Shown one piece after another: positions 49,653 to 58,433 of a DNA stretch of 64,000 bases. The stretch's first letter is position 1. Each line of letters begins with the position of its first letter. Below the pieces are notes generated by a model. That model saw nothing but the letters and a program-made list of their open reading frames with translations, was not told the origin of the DNA and did not search any database. The DNA comes from Streptomyces griseosporeus. Its GTDB lineage: Bacteria > Actinomycetota > Actinomycetes > Streptomycetales > Streptomycetaceae. The DNA lies in the NCBI RefSeq assembly GCF_014656055.1, contig NZ_BNBR01000010.1:1-64000 (forward strand), in the 5' to 3' direction. Position numbers and translations under genes: made by a program.

Positions 49653-50840
49653 TCAGCCCCGGGCCAGCCAGAGGTCCGGCCCGAACACCTCGTAGTGGAT
49701 GTCGGCCGGGGCGACGCCCCTGGCGAGGAGCTGCTCCCGCACCGACCGCATGAAGGGCAGCGGTCCGCACAGGTACGCGCGCGTGCCCGCCGGTACGGCG
49801 ACGCCGGTGAGGTCCACCAAGCCGGTACGGGCACCGGCCGGGGCGTCCTGCTCGTACCAGAGGTGCAGGGCGGCGTCGGGCAGCTTGGCCGTGTAGGCCT
49901 CGTGCTCGGCGCGCAGGGCGTGGTCGGCGGGGGAACGGTCGCCGTGCACGACGGTGACCGGGGCGCGGTGCCCGTCCTCCGCGAGCTGCGCCAGCATGGC
50001 GATCATCGGGGTGACGCCGATGCCGGCGGAGGCGAGCAGCACGGGCGCGTCCGGGGCGTCGTCGAGGACGAGGTCGCCGTAGGGGGCGGACAGCTCCAGG
50101 ACGTCGCCCTCCCGTACGCGCGCGTGCAGGTGGTTCGAGACCTCGCCGTCGGGGGAGGTGCCGTCGCCGGGCACGCGCTTGACGCTGATCTGCCGGATCG
50201 TCTCGGCGGGCGCGCCCGAGAGGCTGTACTGGCGTATCTGGCGGGCGCCGTCGGGCAGCCCGACGCGGACCGAGACGTACTGGCCGGCGCGGAAGGCGGG
50301 CACCGGGCCCCCGTCGACTGGGCGCAGCCGGAAGGTGGCCACGTCGGCGGTCTCCTCGACGCGCTCGACGACCTCCCACTGCCGCAGGCCCGGCTCGCCG
50401 CTCTCCTCGTACAGCCGCTTCTCGATCGCGACCAGGGCGTTCGCCATCAGCCAGTACACCTCGTCCCAGGCCGCGGCGACCTCGGGCGTGACGGCCTCGC
50501 CGAGGACGCCGGCGATCGCCGCGAACAGGTGCTCGTGGACGACGGCGTACTGCTCGGGGGCGACGCCGAGGGAGGCGTGCTTGTGCGCGATGCGGTGCAG
50601 CATCGCGTCGGGCCGCTGCTCGGGGTGGTCCAGCAGGTGCGCGGCGAACGCGGCGATGGAGCCGGCCAGGGCCTGGCGCTGGGTGCCGGCGGCCTGGTTG
50701 CCGCGGTTGAACAGGTCCCGCAGCAGGCCGGGGTGGGCGGCGAACAGGCCGGCGTAGAAGCGCTCGGTGATCTCGTCGAGGTGCGCGCCGACGGCGGGCA
50801 GGGTCGCGCGGACGACGGCGGCGGACGGGGCGGACAGCAT
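49653..50840 (-). CDS. hmpA: Flavohaemoglobin, nitric oxide dioxygenase
   Basis: A 395-residue flavohaemoglobin that turns NO and O2 into nitrate. The N-terminal globin domain has the proximal His in HRIAHKHASLGV. The FAD/NAD(P)H reductase half shows RQYSLSGAP (FAD), GDLVLDDAPDAPVLLASAGIGVTPM (nucleotide binding, in parts) and the C-terminal EVFGP. The ATG at 50840 has an excellent AGGAGG 5 nt upstream. A -10 TAATAC (50875-50880) lies directly beside a near-perfect NsrR operator, so it should be strongly NO-inducible. Confidence 0.94.
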   Translation of the reverse strand: MLSAPSAAVVRATLPAVGAHLDEITERFYAGLFAAHPGLLRDLFNRGNQAAGTQRQALAGSIAAFAAHLLDHPEQRPDAMLHRIAHKHASLGVAPEQYAVVHEHLFAAIAGVLGEAVTPEVAAAWDEVYWLMANALVAIEKRLYEESGEPGLRQWEVVERVEETADVATFRLRPVDGGPVPAFRAGQYVSVRVGLPDGARQIRQYSLSGAPAETIRQISVKRVPGDGTSPDGEVSNHLHARVREGDVLELSAPYGDLVLDDAPDAPVLLASAGIGVTPMIAMLAQLAEDGHRAPVTVVHGDRSPADHALRAEHEAYTAKLPDAALHLWYEQDAPAGARTGLVDLTGVAVPAGTRAYLCGPLPFMRSVREQLLARGVAPADIHYEVFGPDLWLARG

Positions 50841-50881
50841 CAGGCCTCCTCGGGGCGGGCTGGGCGTCGGCACCGTATTAA

Positions 50882-50904
50882 AAGTTGCATCTGAGATGCA
50901 AATT
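50882..50904 (-). promoter_or_regulatory. NsrR operator in the hmpA promoter
   Basis: The core TTGCATCT-G-AGATGCAA (50885-50901) is a perfect 8-1-8 inverted repeat; extended to 11-1-11 it pairs at 10 of 11 positions. This matches the NsrR site described in Streptomyces. It lies 1 bp from the hmpA -10 TAATAC (minus strand, 50875-50880), covering the -35/spacer. Confidence 0.88.
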
Positions 50905-51149
50905 AAAGGCGCGGATCCGGCCAGGGGAGCGGCGGCGGGGACCGGCCATTACGGATGTCGGTGCGAGCAGGCAAGATGGGCCTGAGCGGTACACCTGCCG
51001 TACGCGGGGCGTTCAGCCCCCGGTCGGTCGGCCGATCATGGTCCGCAACGCGCATGAAATGGTGTTGTGGTGGGATGCTCAGGTGCCCGACCGCCCGCCC
51101 GCGGGACGTGGGACAGGCGGCCTGACCAGCAAGGATGGGGAAGCGGAAG
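50905..51149. other. Intergenic region between hmpA control site and glnA2
   Basis: Together with the hmpA promoter this is a 308-bp gap without a gene. It should contain the glnA2 promoter. I see GGGGAAG before the ATG at 51150 and a possible TGGGATGCT -10-like patch near 51070, but no convincing GlnR or PhoP box. Confidence 0.4.
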
Positions 51150-52511
51150 ATGGACAAGCAGCAGGAGTTCGTGCTCCGGACGTTGGAGGAGCGCGACATC
51201 CGGTTCGTACGCCTGTGGTTCACGGACGTGCTGGGCTTCCTCAAGTCCGTCGCCGTGGCCCCCGCCGAGCTGGAGCAGGCCTTCGACGAGGGCATCGGCT
51301 TCGACGGCTCCGCCATCGAGGGCTTCGCCCGGGTCTACGAGTCCGACATGATCGCCAAGCCGGACCCGTCCACCTTCCAGATCCTGCCGTGGCGCGCGGA
51401 GGCCCCCGGCACCGCCCGCATGTTCTGCGACATCCTGATGCCGGACGGCTCCCCGTCCTTCGCCGACCCGCGGTACGTCCTCAAGCGTGCCCTGGCCCGC
51501 GCCTCCGACCTCGGCTTCACCTTCTACACCCACCCCGAGATCGAGTTCTTCCTGCTGAAGGACAAGCCGGTCGACGGCACCCGGCCGACCCCCGCCGACA
51601 ACTCCGGCTACTTCGACCACACCCCGCAGAACGTGGGCATGGACTTCCGCCGCCAGGCCATCACCATGCTGGAGTCGATGGGCATCTCGGTGGAGTTCTC
51701 CCACCACGAGGGCGCCCCCGGCCAGCAGGAGATCGACCTGCGGTACGCCGACGCGCTGTCCACCGCCGACAACGTCATGACGTTCCGCCTGGTGATGAAG
51801 CAGGTGGCGCTGGAGCAGGGCGTGCAGGCCACCTTCATGCCGAAGCCGTTCTCCGAGCACCCCGGCTCCGGCATGCACACCCACCTGTCGCTCTTCGAGG
51901 GCGACCGCAACGCGTTCTACGAGTCGGGCGCCGAGTACCAGCTCTCCAAGGTCGGCCGCTCCTTCATCGCGGGCCTGCTGCGGCACGCGGCGGAGATCTC
52001 CGCCGTCACCAACCAGTGGGTCAACTCCTACAAGCGCATCTGGGGCGGCACCGAGCGCACCGCGGGCGCCGGCGGCGAGGCCCCCTCCTACATCTGCTGG
52101 GGCCACAACAACCGCTCGGCGCTGGTCCGCGTGCCCATGTACAAGCCCGGCAAGACCGGCTCGGCCCGCGTCGAGGTCCGCTCCATCGACTCCGGCGCCA
52201 ACCCCTACCTGACCTACGCCGTCCTGCTGGCCGCCGGCCTCAAGGGCATCGAGGAGAGCTACGAACTCCCGCCGGGCGCCGAGGACGACGTCTGGGCCCT
52301 CTCCGACGCCGAACGCCGCGCCCTCGGCATCGAGCCCCTCCCGCAGAACCTCGGCGAGGCCCTGAGCCTGATGGAACGCAGCGACCTCGTCGCCGAGACC
52401 CTCGGCGAGCACGTCTTCGACTTCTTCCTGCGCAACAAGAGGCAGGAGTGGGAGGAGTACCGCTCGGAGGTCACCGCGTTCGAGCTGCGGAAGAATCTGC
52501 CGGTGCTGTAG
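51150..52511 (+). CDS. glnA2: GlnA2-type glutamine-synthetase-like enzyme (gamma-glutamylpolyamine synthetase)
   Basis: A 453-residue type I glutamine-synthetase-fold protein beginning MDKQQEFVLRTLEERDIRF. Metal and ATP-binding motifs are present (FDGSAIEGFARVYESDM, EIEFFLL, GSGMHTHLSL, NNRSALVRVP and the C-terminal RSIDSGANPYL). It is almost identical in pattern to S. coelicolor GlnA2, shown to glutamylate polyamines such as putrescine and cadaverine rather than ammonia, so it serves polyamine use and detoxification. A Tyr is present where GSI enzymes can be adenylylated (ESYELPP). The ATG at 51150 is preferred over 51135 from ribosome-site spacing. Confidence 0.88.
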   Translation: MDKQQEFVLRTLEERDIRFVRLWFTDVLGFLKSVAVAPAELEQAFDEGIGFDGSAIEGFARVYESDMIAKPDPSTFQILPWRAEAPGTARMFCDILMPDGSPSFADPRYVLKRALARASDLGFTFYTHPEIEFFLLKDKPVDGTRPTPADNSGYFDHTPQNVGMDFRRQAITMLESMGISVEFSHHEGAPGQQEIDLRYADALSTADNVMTFRLVMKQVALEQGVQATFMPKPFSEHPGSGMHTHLSLFEGDRNAFYESGAEYQLSKVGRSFIAGLLRHAAEISAVTNQWVNSYKRIWGGTERTAGAGGEAPSYICWGHNNRSALVRVPMYKPGKTGSARVEVRSIDSGANPYLTYAVLLAAGLKGIEESYELPPGAEDDVWALSDAERRALGIEPLPQNLGEALSLMERSDLVAETLGEHVFDFFLRNKRQEWEEYRSEVTAFELRKNLPVL

Positions 52512-52535
52512 GCGGGGCCGGGCAGGGCCGGTGGC

Positions 52536-53612
52536 TCATTGGATCAGGTCGGTGTGCGGATGTCCGGGAGAGGCCGGGCAGACGTAGATCTGCAGGTTGT
52601 CCGTGCTGCCGACCTCGACCTTGGTCGGCTGCGAGGGGCTCTGGCCGCAGCAGTTGCCCGTGCTGTGGGCGGCGGCCTGGTCTTCCTGCGGCGCCCAGCT
52701 GCGTCCCCCGCCGCCGTCCCATTCGTAGGAGGCGACGGTCAGGAGCGGGACCATCCGGGCCTCACAGGCCTCGCAGTACCGGGGGATGGGGTCGGTGCGG
52801 CCCCAGGGGGGCCAGCCGCCGACCTTCCAGCCGGGCGCGTCCGCCAGATGGGTGTCGTAGAACTCCAGAGGGTAGTCCGCGTCGACGTCGGCCACGTCGG
52901 CGCCGGCCGCCCGCCACCGGCTCCGGTCCTCCAGCACCCGCCGTGTCTCGGGGCTCAGGTCGAGGCTGTGGGGGTACTCGGTGATCGCTTCCGGTGCCAG
53001 GACGCACGGATCCGGCACATAGCCCTCGTAGTTCACCTCGTACGGCTCCGGCGGGGTGCCGAGGACGTCGACGACCGCGGCGGCGGACCGCCAGAACAGC
53101 GCGGTCGCCGGCTTGTAGTCCGGATCGTGGTCGTAGGGACACCACAGGACCTGGAGCAGATCGGCCTGCCCGGGCGGCCGCAGCAGGGGTATGTCGCGTA
53201 CGTACAGCTGGGCCACGGGCAGCAGGGGGACCGGGCAGTCCGCGGGCAGCGGAGGCCCGGCGCCGAGTCGCTCCGCGAGCACGGCGGCGTTGCGCTCCTT
53301 GATCGCCGCCTCCTCGGGGGTCGTCCCGGGACCGCCGTGATCGCTGTGCCACCGGACCCGCATGCGCCTCAGCAGCCGCACGTCGGCCGGCGACTGGCGG
53401 AACCCGCTGTCGCGGTGCAGGTGGAAGGCCTCGCAGTGCGGCCACGGCTCGTCGGCCGGCCACAACAACGGCCCCCCGACCGAGCTCTCTTCGACGGAAG
53501 GCGACCCGGGACGGGGGTGCAGCCGGATCGCGGGCCGGGCGAGCGGCGCCAGTTCGGGAAAGACCGCGCTCACGTCCACGGGCCGCGGCGGAGTAGTGCG
53601 TACGAGAACCAT
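52536..53612 (-). CDS. DUF1963-like protein, unknown function
   Basis: A 358-residue soluble protein. The pattern GGPLLWPADEPWPHC, LLPVAQLYVRDIP, LLQVLWCPYDHDPD and IPRYCEACEARMVPLLTVASYE fits the YwqG/DUF1963 family, whose members are beta-rich proteins of unknown function, often with a Cys-containing C-terminus as here (NCCGQSP, YVCPASPG). The ATG at 53612 is the start of the first conserved strand. It converges on glnA2 (24-bp gap) and is divergent from the small secreted protein gene. Confidence 0.72.
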   Translation of the reverse strand: MVLVRTTPPRPVDVSAVFPELAPLARPAIRLHPRPGSPSVEESSVGGPLLWPADEPWPHCEAFHLHRDSGFRQSPADVRLLRRMRVRWHSDHGGPGTTPEEAAIKERNAAVLAERLGAGPPLPADCPVPLLPVAQLYVRDIPLLRPPGQADLLQVLWCPYDHDPDYKPATALFWRSAAAVVDVLGTPPEPYEVNYEGYVPDPCVLAPEAITEYPHSLDLSPETRRVLEDRSRWRAAGADVADVDADYPLEFYDTHLADAPGWKVGGWPPWGRTDPIPRYCEACEARMVPLLTVASYEWDGGGGRSWAPQEDQAAAHSTGNCCGQSPSQPTKVEVGSTDNLQIYVCPASPGHPHTDLIQ

Positions 53613-53741
53613 GCGGGTGATCCTGTCACCCGGCACTGACAGACCCCGGCCGCCCCAACCGGCCTGTGGAGCATCGGGGTTCAAGCCGCCCGGGCCTAAC
53701 GCGAGAGGTGGGAGTGGCAGGAGTGGCGCCCCAATAATTGT

Positions 53742-53756
53742 AATTAGGCGCTAATT
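53742..53756. promoter_or_regulatory. AT-rich palindrome between DUF1963 and the small secreted protein gene
   Basis: AATTAG-GCG-CTAATT is a perfect 6-3-6 inverted repeat, preceded by AATAATTGT. Such AT-rich sequence is rare in this genome and lies in a divergent 244-bp gap, 101 bp before the ATG of the small secreted protein. A TTGACC follows about 15 bp later and may be a -35. It is a good operator candidate. Confidence 0.55.
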
Positions 53757-53857
53757 GCACCTTTTGTCTTGACCTGATCTCCCCTCCCGCGCAGCGTGGG
53801 GGAGAGATGCGACAGTTGCTGCTCTGCCGCACCACCGCAAGGACTGGAGGCGAGCGG

Positions 53858-54100
53858 ATGACGACCAGACTGACCGTCCGGCGGATCGCGACAGGTATCG
53901 GAGCCGGCGCGGCCGTGTGCGCGCTCACGCTGGGCGGCGCCAACATCGCCGACGCGAAGATACAGCCGGTGGACACCAGCTGTACCAACAACGGCGGCCA
54001 GCAGCCAGGAGGCCAGCAGCCGAGCTGCACCGGTGGCGGCCTGACCCAGAACTCCGAGAACCAGAACCCCGCCGGGCACGCCCCGCCCGGGCAGAACTGA
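53858..54100 (+). CDS. Small secreted Gly/Gln/Asn-rich protein
   Basis: An 80-residue exported protein: an N-terminal signal (RIATGIGAGAAVCALTLGGA, cleavage probably after ADA), then a mature part of about 47 residues with two Cys (DTSCTNNGGQ and PSCTGGGL), repeated GGQQP and a polar end (NSENQNPAGHAPPGQN). Two Cys 15 residues apart could form one disulfide. GGAGG lies 7 nt before the ATG. No family recognised; it could be a cell-surface peptide. Confidence 0.65.
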   Translation: MTTRLTVRRIATGIGAGAAVCALTLGGANIADAKIQPVDTSCTNNGGQQPGGQQPSCTGGGLTQNSENQNPAGHAPPGQN

Positions 54101-54106
54101 CCGTTT

Positions 54107-55126
54107 CTAGGGAAGAAAGGCAGGGGACACCGCCGCGGTGCTGACGCGCCGCGGCTTTCCCGTGCCGTCGGACGGGAGTTCGTACAGGTCGGCGCCGTAG
54201 TCGCCGGGGAGGGCGTACAGGAGGGTGTGGGTGTCCTTCCAGACCGCCTGGTCGTCCACGCTGCGCGGCTCGGCGAGCGGGGTCTCGCGCAGGGTGCGCA
54301 GGTCGAGGACGTACAGGCGCCAGGGGGCGTCGGCCGGCAGGCCCGGGACGCGCTTCTTGAAGGCGATCCGGGTGCCGTCGGGGGACAGGGAGGGGCACTC
54401 CACGTTCGTCCGCAGCGTCGTCACCGTGCGGGTGCGCAGGTCGCCGCGGACCAGGTGGGTCCGGCCCCGCGTGGCCAGCGTCGCGTAGAACGTGCGGTCG
54501 TCCGCCGCGAACGTCACGCCCCAGAAGTTCACGTCCGCCGCCCGGTAGGCCCGCCCGTCCTTCAGGATCCGGAACGACTCCAGGGACGGGATCAGCTCGC
54601 CCGTGCGGACGTCCGCGATCGCCGCCCGCGTGGAGAAGTCCGTCCCCGCGTAGGAGTCGCCGCCGACGAACGCCGTCCAGGCGGCGTAGTGCCCGCTGGG
54701 GGAGACCCGGGCGCGCGACGGGATGCCGGGTACGTCGTAGCGGCGGGTGACGTGCAGGTTCTCGTCCAGGATCACCGCCCGGTAGGTGTCGGTGACCGGG
54801 CCGTGCACCGCCTGGAGGCACACACCGGTGCCCGAAGCGGCGTGGAAACGGAGGCACTTGACGCCGGACGCGGTGCGCGGGGCCGCCGGGTCCGCCGCCG
54901 GGACGCTGGTCAGCTCGTCGCGGTGCGGGCCCCACGCCATGTTCCGGAACACCATCCGGCCGGGCGCGGTGAGCGTGACCCGGCCGGCGGTGACCCGGGG
55001 CCCGCCCGGCTGGACTTCGTCACGGCGGTCCGCCCGCGCCGACGCGTGCAGCACCGACGCCAGCGCGACCGCTGCGAGCCCGGCGACGGCCGCCACCAGG
55101 ACGAGGACGCGGGTACGGAACGTCAT
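54107..55126 (-). CDS. TolB-like beta-propeller protein, membrane-anchored
   Basis: A 339-residue protein with an N-terminal signal anchor (VLVLVAAVAGLAAVALASVL) and PD40/TolB-like propeller repeats (RVSPSGHYAAWTAF, CPSLSPDGTRIAFKKR, VWKDTHTLLYALPGDYG). It is the last gene of a minus-strand operon; its ATG overlaps the stop of the MFS gene by 4 bp. It may act outside the membrane as a scaffold or lectin-like partner for the phosphoesterase encoded first in the operon. Function not established. Confidence 0.75.
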   Translation of the reverse strand: MTFRTRVLVLVAAVAGLAAVALASVLHASARADRRDEVQPGGPRVTAGRVTLTAPGRMVFRNMAWGPHRDELTSVPAADPAAPRTASGVKCLRFHAASGTGVCLQAVHGPVTDTYRAVILDENLHVTRRYDVPGIPSRARVSPSGHYAAWTAFVGGDSYAGTDFSTRAAIADVRTGELIPSLESFRILKDGRAYRAADVNFWGVTFAADDRTFYATLATRGRTHLVRGDLRTRTVTTLRTNVECPSLSPDGTRIAFKKRVPGLPADAPWRLYVLDLRTLRETPLAEPRSVDDQAVWKDTHTLLYALPGDYGADLYELPSDGTGKPRRVSTAAVSPAFLP

Positions 55127-56403
55127 ACGGCGGCCTCCCGGGCCGGACGCAGGGTCAGGGAACACCAGGCCGCGCAGACGCCCAGCGCCACCGCCGACGC
55201 CAGCAGCGCCGTACGGTCGCCCCACACCGTCCACGCCGCCCCGAAAAGCAGCGAGCAGGCGAACCGGGCCAGCGCCTGCCCGGTCTGCACCACGGCCAGG
55301 CCGGTCGAGCGCAGCCCCTCGGGCACGCGGTCCGAGGCCGCCGCCATCAGCACGCCGTCGGTCGCGGCGTAGAACGCGCCGTGCAGCAGCAGGACGGTGT
55401 ACGGCAGCGCCGTACCGTGCCACGAGGTCAGCAGCAGGCCGTACGCCGCGAGCAGCGCGACATGGCCGGCGAGGAACACCCGCCACCGGCCCAGCCGGTC
55501 GGCCAGCCGGCCCGCCCCCACCGCCAGCAGCAGGAACGCCGCCGCCGTGCCCAGCGGCAGCAGCGCGAACCAGCGGTCGGGCACGCCGATCCGGCGCTGC
55601 AGCAGCAGGTAGACGAAGGAGTCGCTGACCGTGGCCAGGCCGAGCAGCACCGCGCAGACGGTGATACGGCGCAGGTCGCGCGTCCGCAGCAGCGCGAGCG
55701 CCGCCCGCAAGGTGGGGCGCCGGAGGCCGGCCGCGGTCACGGCCCCGGATCTCCCGCCCGGCACGAACAGCACCAGCACCAGCACGCCCACCACGGCCAC
55801 GCACGCGCTGACCGTGAACACCGCGTCGTAGCCGTCCACCGTCGCCCGCAGGATCCAGAACGCCACCAGCGGGCCCAGCAGCGCACCCGCCGTGTCCATG
55901 GCGCGGTGCACGCCGAACGCCCGCCCGCGGCTCTCCGGCGGCGACGACAGGGAGATCAGCGCGTCGCGCGGGGCGGTGCGCAGGCCCTTGCCGGTGCGGT
56001 CGGCGGCGAGGATCAGGCCGATGGGGGTGAGGGTGTGCGCGAGCAGCAGCAGCGGCTTGCACAGCGCGGAGACGCCGTAGCCGAGCCCCGCGACCCATTT
56101 GTGCCGGCCGCCGCCCCGGTCGGCCAGATGGCCCCCGGCCAGGCGTACGACGGCGGAGAAGCCGTTGTAGACGCCGTCCAGGAGGCCGAAGCCCAGCGGG
56201 GACAAACCGAGCCCCGCCACCAGGTACAGCGGGAGGACCGCCGTCACCATCTCCGAGGACACGTCGGTGATCAGGCTGACCGTGCCGAGCGCGAGGACCG
56301 TGGGCGCGACCGCGGCGCGGCGCCGCCCGGCGGGGTGCCGGACGGCGCCGTCCGCGGACGCCGGCGCCGGGGTCCCGGCCGCGCGGCTGTCCGCTACGTA
56401 CAT
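55123..56403 (-). CDS. MFS transporter
   Basis: A 426-residue 12-helix major facilitator. The N-terminal half has SLITDVSSEMVTAVLPLYL, the usual start of a group of uncharacterised transporters, and GGHLADRGGGRHKWV as motif A; DRTGKGLRTAPRDALISLS follows helix 4. Substrate unknown. It is the middle gene of a three-gene operon: its ATG lies 1 bp after the phosphoesterase stop and its stop overlaps the start of the propeller protein. Confidence 0.83.
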   Translation of the reverse strand: MYVADSRAAGTPAPASADGAVRHPAGRRRAAVAPTVLALGTVSLITDVSSEMVTAVLPLYLVAGLGLSPLGFGLLDGVYNGFSAVVRLAGGHLADRGGGRHKWVAGLGYGVSALCKPLLLLAHTLTPIGLILAADRTGKGLRTAPRDALISLSSPPESRGRAFGVHRAMDTAGALLGPLVAFWILRATVDGYDAVFTVSACVAVVGVLVLVLFVPGGRSGAVTAAGLRRPTLRAALALLRTRDLRRITVCAVLLGLATVSDSFVYLLLQRRIGVPDRWFALLPLGTAAAFLLLAVGAGRLADRLGRWRVFLAGHVALLAAYGLLLTSWHGTALPYTVLLLHGAFYAATDGVLMAAASDRVPEGLRSTGLAVVQTGQALARFACSLLFGAAWTVWGDRTALLASAVALGVCAAWCSLTLRPAREAAV

Positions 56404-56404
56404 C

Positions 56405-57295
56405 TCAGGACGCCCAGATGCCGGTGATGTCCTGGGCGGAGGCCGCGTTGCCCGCGTGGGTCGCGAGCCCCTTCATGTCCTCCAGGGTGCGCAGCAGGTC
56501 GTAGTGGTTGTACGTCGTCGAGGAGGACGCGCCCGCGGTGACCGGCTGGCCGTAGAACACGGTCGGGATGCGGTTGCCGGAGAGCCGGTTGTCCTCGTCG
56601 AAGGTGACGACGAGCAGGCTGTTGTGGGTCCTGGCCCAGGTGGCGTACGCGCCGAGGTTGTTCTTCAGCCACGTGTCCCCGGTGGACACCGAGCAGTCGT
56701 GCATGTCGCTGCACAGGTTCGGGACGACGAAGGAGACGTCCGGCAGCTTGGTGTAGTCGGTGGGGAACTGGGCGAACGTGTACGCCGACGAGGTCGGCAC
56801 GTTGCCGAAGCCGAACCACGGGTTGTGCTTGCGGGCGTACGTACCGCTGCTGCACGTCGTCGAACCCTGGCCGGGCAGCGACTCGTTGTAGCTCGCCCAG
56901 GTCTTCCCGGCCGCGAGCAGTTCGGAGGCGAGGTTGCGGGCGGAGGAGAAGCCCGGCGTGTAGCAGCTGTCGTCGGTGATGCCCTGGGTGGAGCCGGAGA
57001 ACAGCGCGAAGTAGTTCGGCTGGCTCGGGTGGGTCTCGGCGTACGACTGGGTCAGGCTGGCGCCGCCGGACTTCAGCGAGTTGATGTACGGGGCGCTGGA
57101 GGAGCCGATGACCTGGCTGTAGGCGTGGTTCTCGAAGACCACGACGACGACGTGGTCCGGGGTCGGCACCCCGGTCGCCGCCTGGGCGGGAGAGGAACCG
57201 CCGAGACCGGTCCACAGGCCCACGGCGGCGGCCGCGAGGGCGAACGCGGACGCCAGCGCGGCACGGCTGCGGCGGTACACGGAACTGCCGGACAC
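56405..57295 (-). CDS. Secreted phosphoesterase family protein (acid phosphatase-like)
   Basis: A 296-residue exported protein: signal peptide with RRSRAALASAFALAAAAVG and cleavage near AQA, then the phosphoesterase (AcpA/phospholipase-C-type) domain. It starts VVVVFENHAYSQVIG and has the family's metal-site motifs SYAETHPSQPNYFALFSGST and VTFDEDNR. It may release phosphate from extracellular phosphoesters. The GTG at 57295 has GGAGG 5 nt upstream. It is the first gene of the operon that continues with the MFS and propeller genes. Confidence 0.82.
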   Translation of the reverse strand: MSGSSVYRRSRAALASAFALAAAAVGLWTGLGGSSPAQAATGVPTPDHVVVVVFENHAYSQVIGSSSAPYINSLKSGGASLTQSYAETHPSQPNYFALFSGSTQGITDDSCYTPGFSSARNLASELLAAGKTWASYNESLPGQGSTTCSSGTYARKHNPWFGFGNVPTSSAYTFAQFPTDYTKLPDVSFVVPNLCSDMHDCSVSTGDTWLKNNLGAYATWARTHNSLLVVTFDEDNRLSGNRIPTVFYGQPVTAGASSSTTYNHYDLLRTLEDMKGLATHAGNAASAQDITGIWAS

Positions 57296-57405
57296 ATCAA
57301 CCTCCGGTGAGGGGCGGGGGAGCGGCGGTGCGCACGTAGCATGCTCACGCCAACATTCCGCCGCCCCACGCCGCCCGGCCCGGGGGGTGAACTCCCGGTG
57401 AATCC

Positions 57406-57858
57406 CTAGCCCTGCCCCTGCCGAGCCGCCAGCTCGGCCAGCACCCGGTGCAGCGGCTCCGTGGCGCGCCTGCGGTACTCCTGGACCGCCCAGCCGTTGC
57501 CGTCGGGGTCCTTGAAGTACAGGAAGGTGGCGCCGTCGTCCGGGGCGTAACTCACCGGCTCGGAGACGTCCAGGCCCCGCTCGGTCAGCTCCGCGTGGGC
57601 GGCCTTGATGTCGGCCACGCACAGCTGGAGGCCCTGGTAGGAGCCGGGGGCCGGGCGCGGGCCGCCGGCCATCTCCCAGATGCTGTCGCCGAGCGCGATC
57701 GAACAGCCGGAGCCCGGGGGCGTCAGCTGGACGATCCGCATCCCCGGCATGACCTCCGTGTCGATGTCGACGTGGAAGCCGACCTTGTCGCGGTAGAAGT
57801 CCCGGGCCCGGTCGATGTCGCTCACCGGCAGGGGGATCACTTCGAGGGTGAAGTCCAT
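57406..57858 (-). CDS. VOC (glyoxalase-like) family protein
   Basis: A 150-residue vicinal-oxygen-chelate protein with the two beta-alpha-beta-beta-beta units: EVIPLPVSDIDRARDFYRDK and VGFHVDIDTEV, then SYQGLQLCVADIKAAHAEL and FLYFKDPDGNGWAVQEY (the metal Glu). Family members are glyoxalases, dioxygenases or drug-binding resistance proteins. The ATG at 57858 is right. The ribosome site AGGAGG is inside a GCCTCC-A-GGAGGC palindrome, so translation may be reduced by a local hairpin. Confidence 0.85.
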   Translation of the reverse strand: MDFTLEVIPLPVSDIDRARDFYRDKVGFHVDIDTEVMPGMRIVQLTPPGSGCSIALGDSIWEMAGGPRPAPGSYQGLQLCVADIKAAHAELTERGLDVSEPVSYAPDDGATFLYFKDPDGNGWAVQEYRRRATEPLHRVLAELAARQGQG

Positions 57859-57950
57859 CGTTCCGCCTCCTGGAGGCTCGTGGTGGTCCCCTTCACCGAA
57901 GCGGAAAACCGGGCCCGGCGCCACCGCATCGGCCTGCCGGCCGCGTGGAT

Positions 57951-58427
57951 CTACGCCGCGAACATGCCCGGCTCGTACCAGCCGGCCGGTGTGCGCACGA
58001 CGACGTTCGCCCGGTTGTAGGCGTTGATCACGCCGATCAGGCAGATCAGCGCCACCAGCTGGTCCTCGTCGTAGTGCCGGGCGGCCCGCTCCCAGACCTC
58101 GTCGGACACCCCGCCCGCCGCGTCGGCGATCCGGGTGGCCTCCTCGGTCAGCTCCAGGGCCGCGCGCTCGGCGTCGGTGAACAGCGTCGCCTCCCGCCAG
58201 GCCGCGACCAGGGCGAGGCGGGTGGAGTCCTCGCCGGCCGCGAGCGCGTCCTTGGTGTGCATGTCGGTGCAGAAACCGCAGCCGTTGATCTGGCTGGCGC
58301 GGAGCACCACCAGGTTCCCGGTGCGCTCCGGCAGGCCGGCCTCGGCGACCACCGCCGCGGCGGCGTTGAGGCGCTTGAAGAACTTGGCGGCGATCGCGTT
58401 CTCGTGCAGGTTCAGTCGGGCGTCCAT
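57951..58427 (-). CDS. AhpD-like alkylhydroperoxidase (carboxymuconolactone decarboxylase family)
   Basis: A 158-residue all-helical protein. The redox motif CGFCTDMHTKD (CxxC plus His) and the preceding SQING match AhpD-type enzymes that reduce peroxides through a thiol relay. The ATG at 58427 is the family start. The Shine-Dalgarno GGAGGAAC is part of an 11-bp inverted repeat that would hide it in the mRNA, and two copies of GTCACATCGC precede it on the same strand. Confidence 0.85.
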   Translation of the reverse strand: MDARLNLHENAIAAKFFKRLNAAAAVVAEAGLPERTGNLVVLRASQINGCGFCTDMHTKDALAAGEDSTRLALVAAWREATLFTDAERAALELTEEATRIADAAGGVSDEVWERAARHYDEDQLVALICLIGVINAYNRANVVVRTPAGWYEPGMFAA

Positions 58428-58433
58428 CGCGGT

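Noticed and set aside
50905..51149. A GlnR or PhoP box before glnA2
   Set aside because: No stretch fits the expected spaced GTnAC/GaAAc or PhoP direct-repeat pattern well enough to report.
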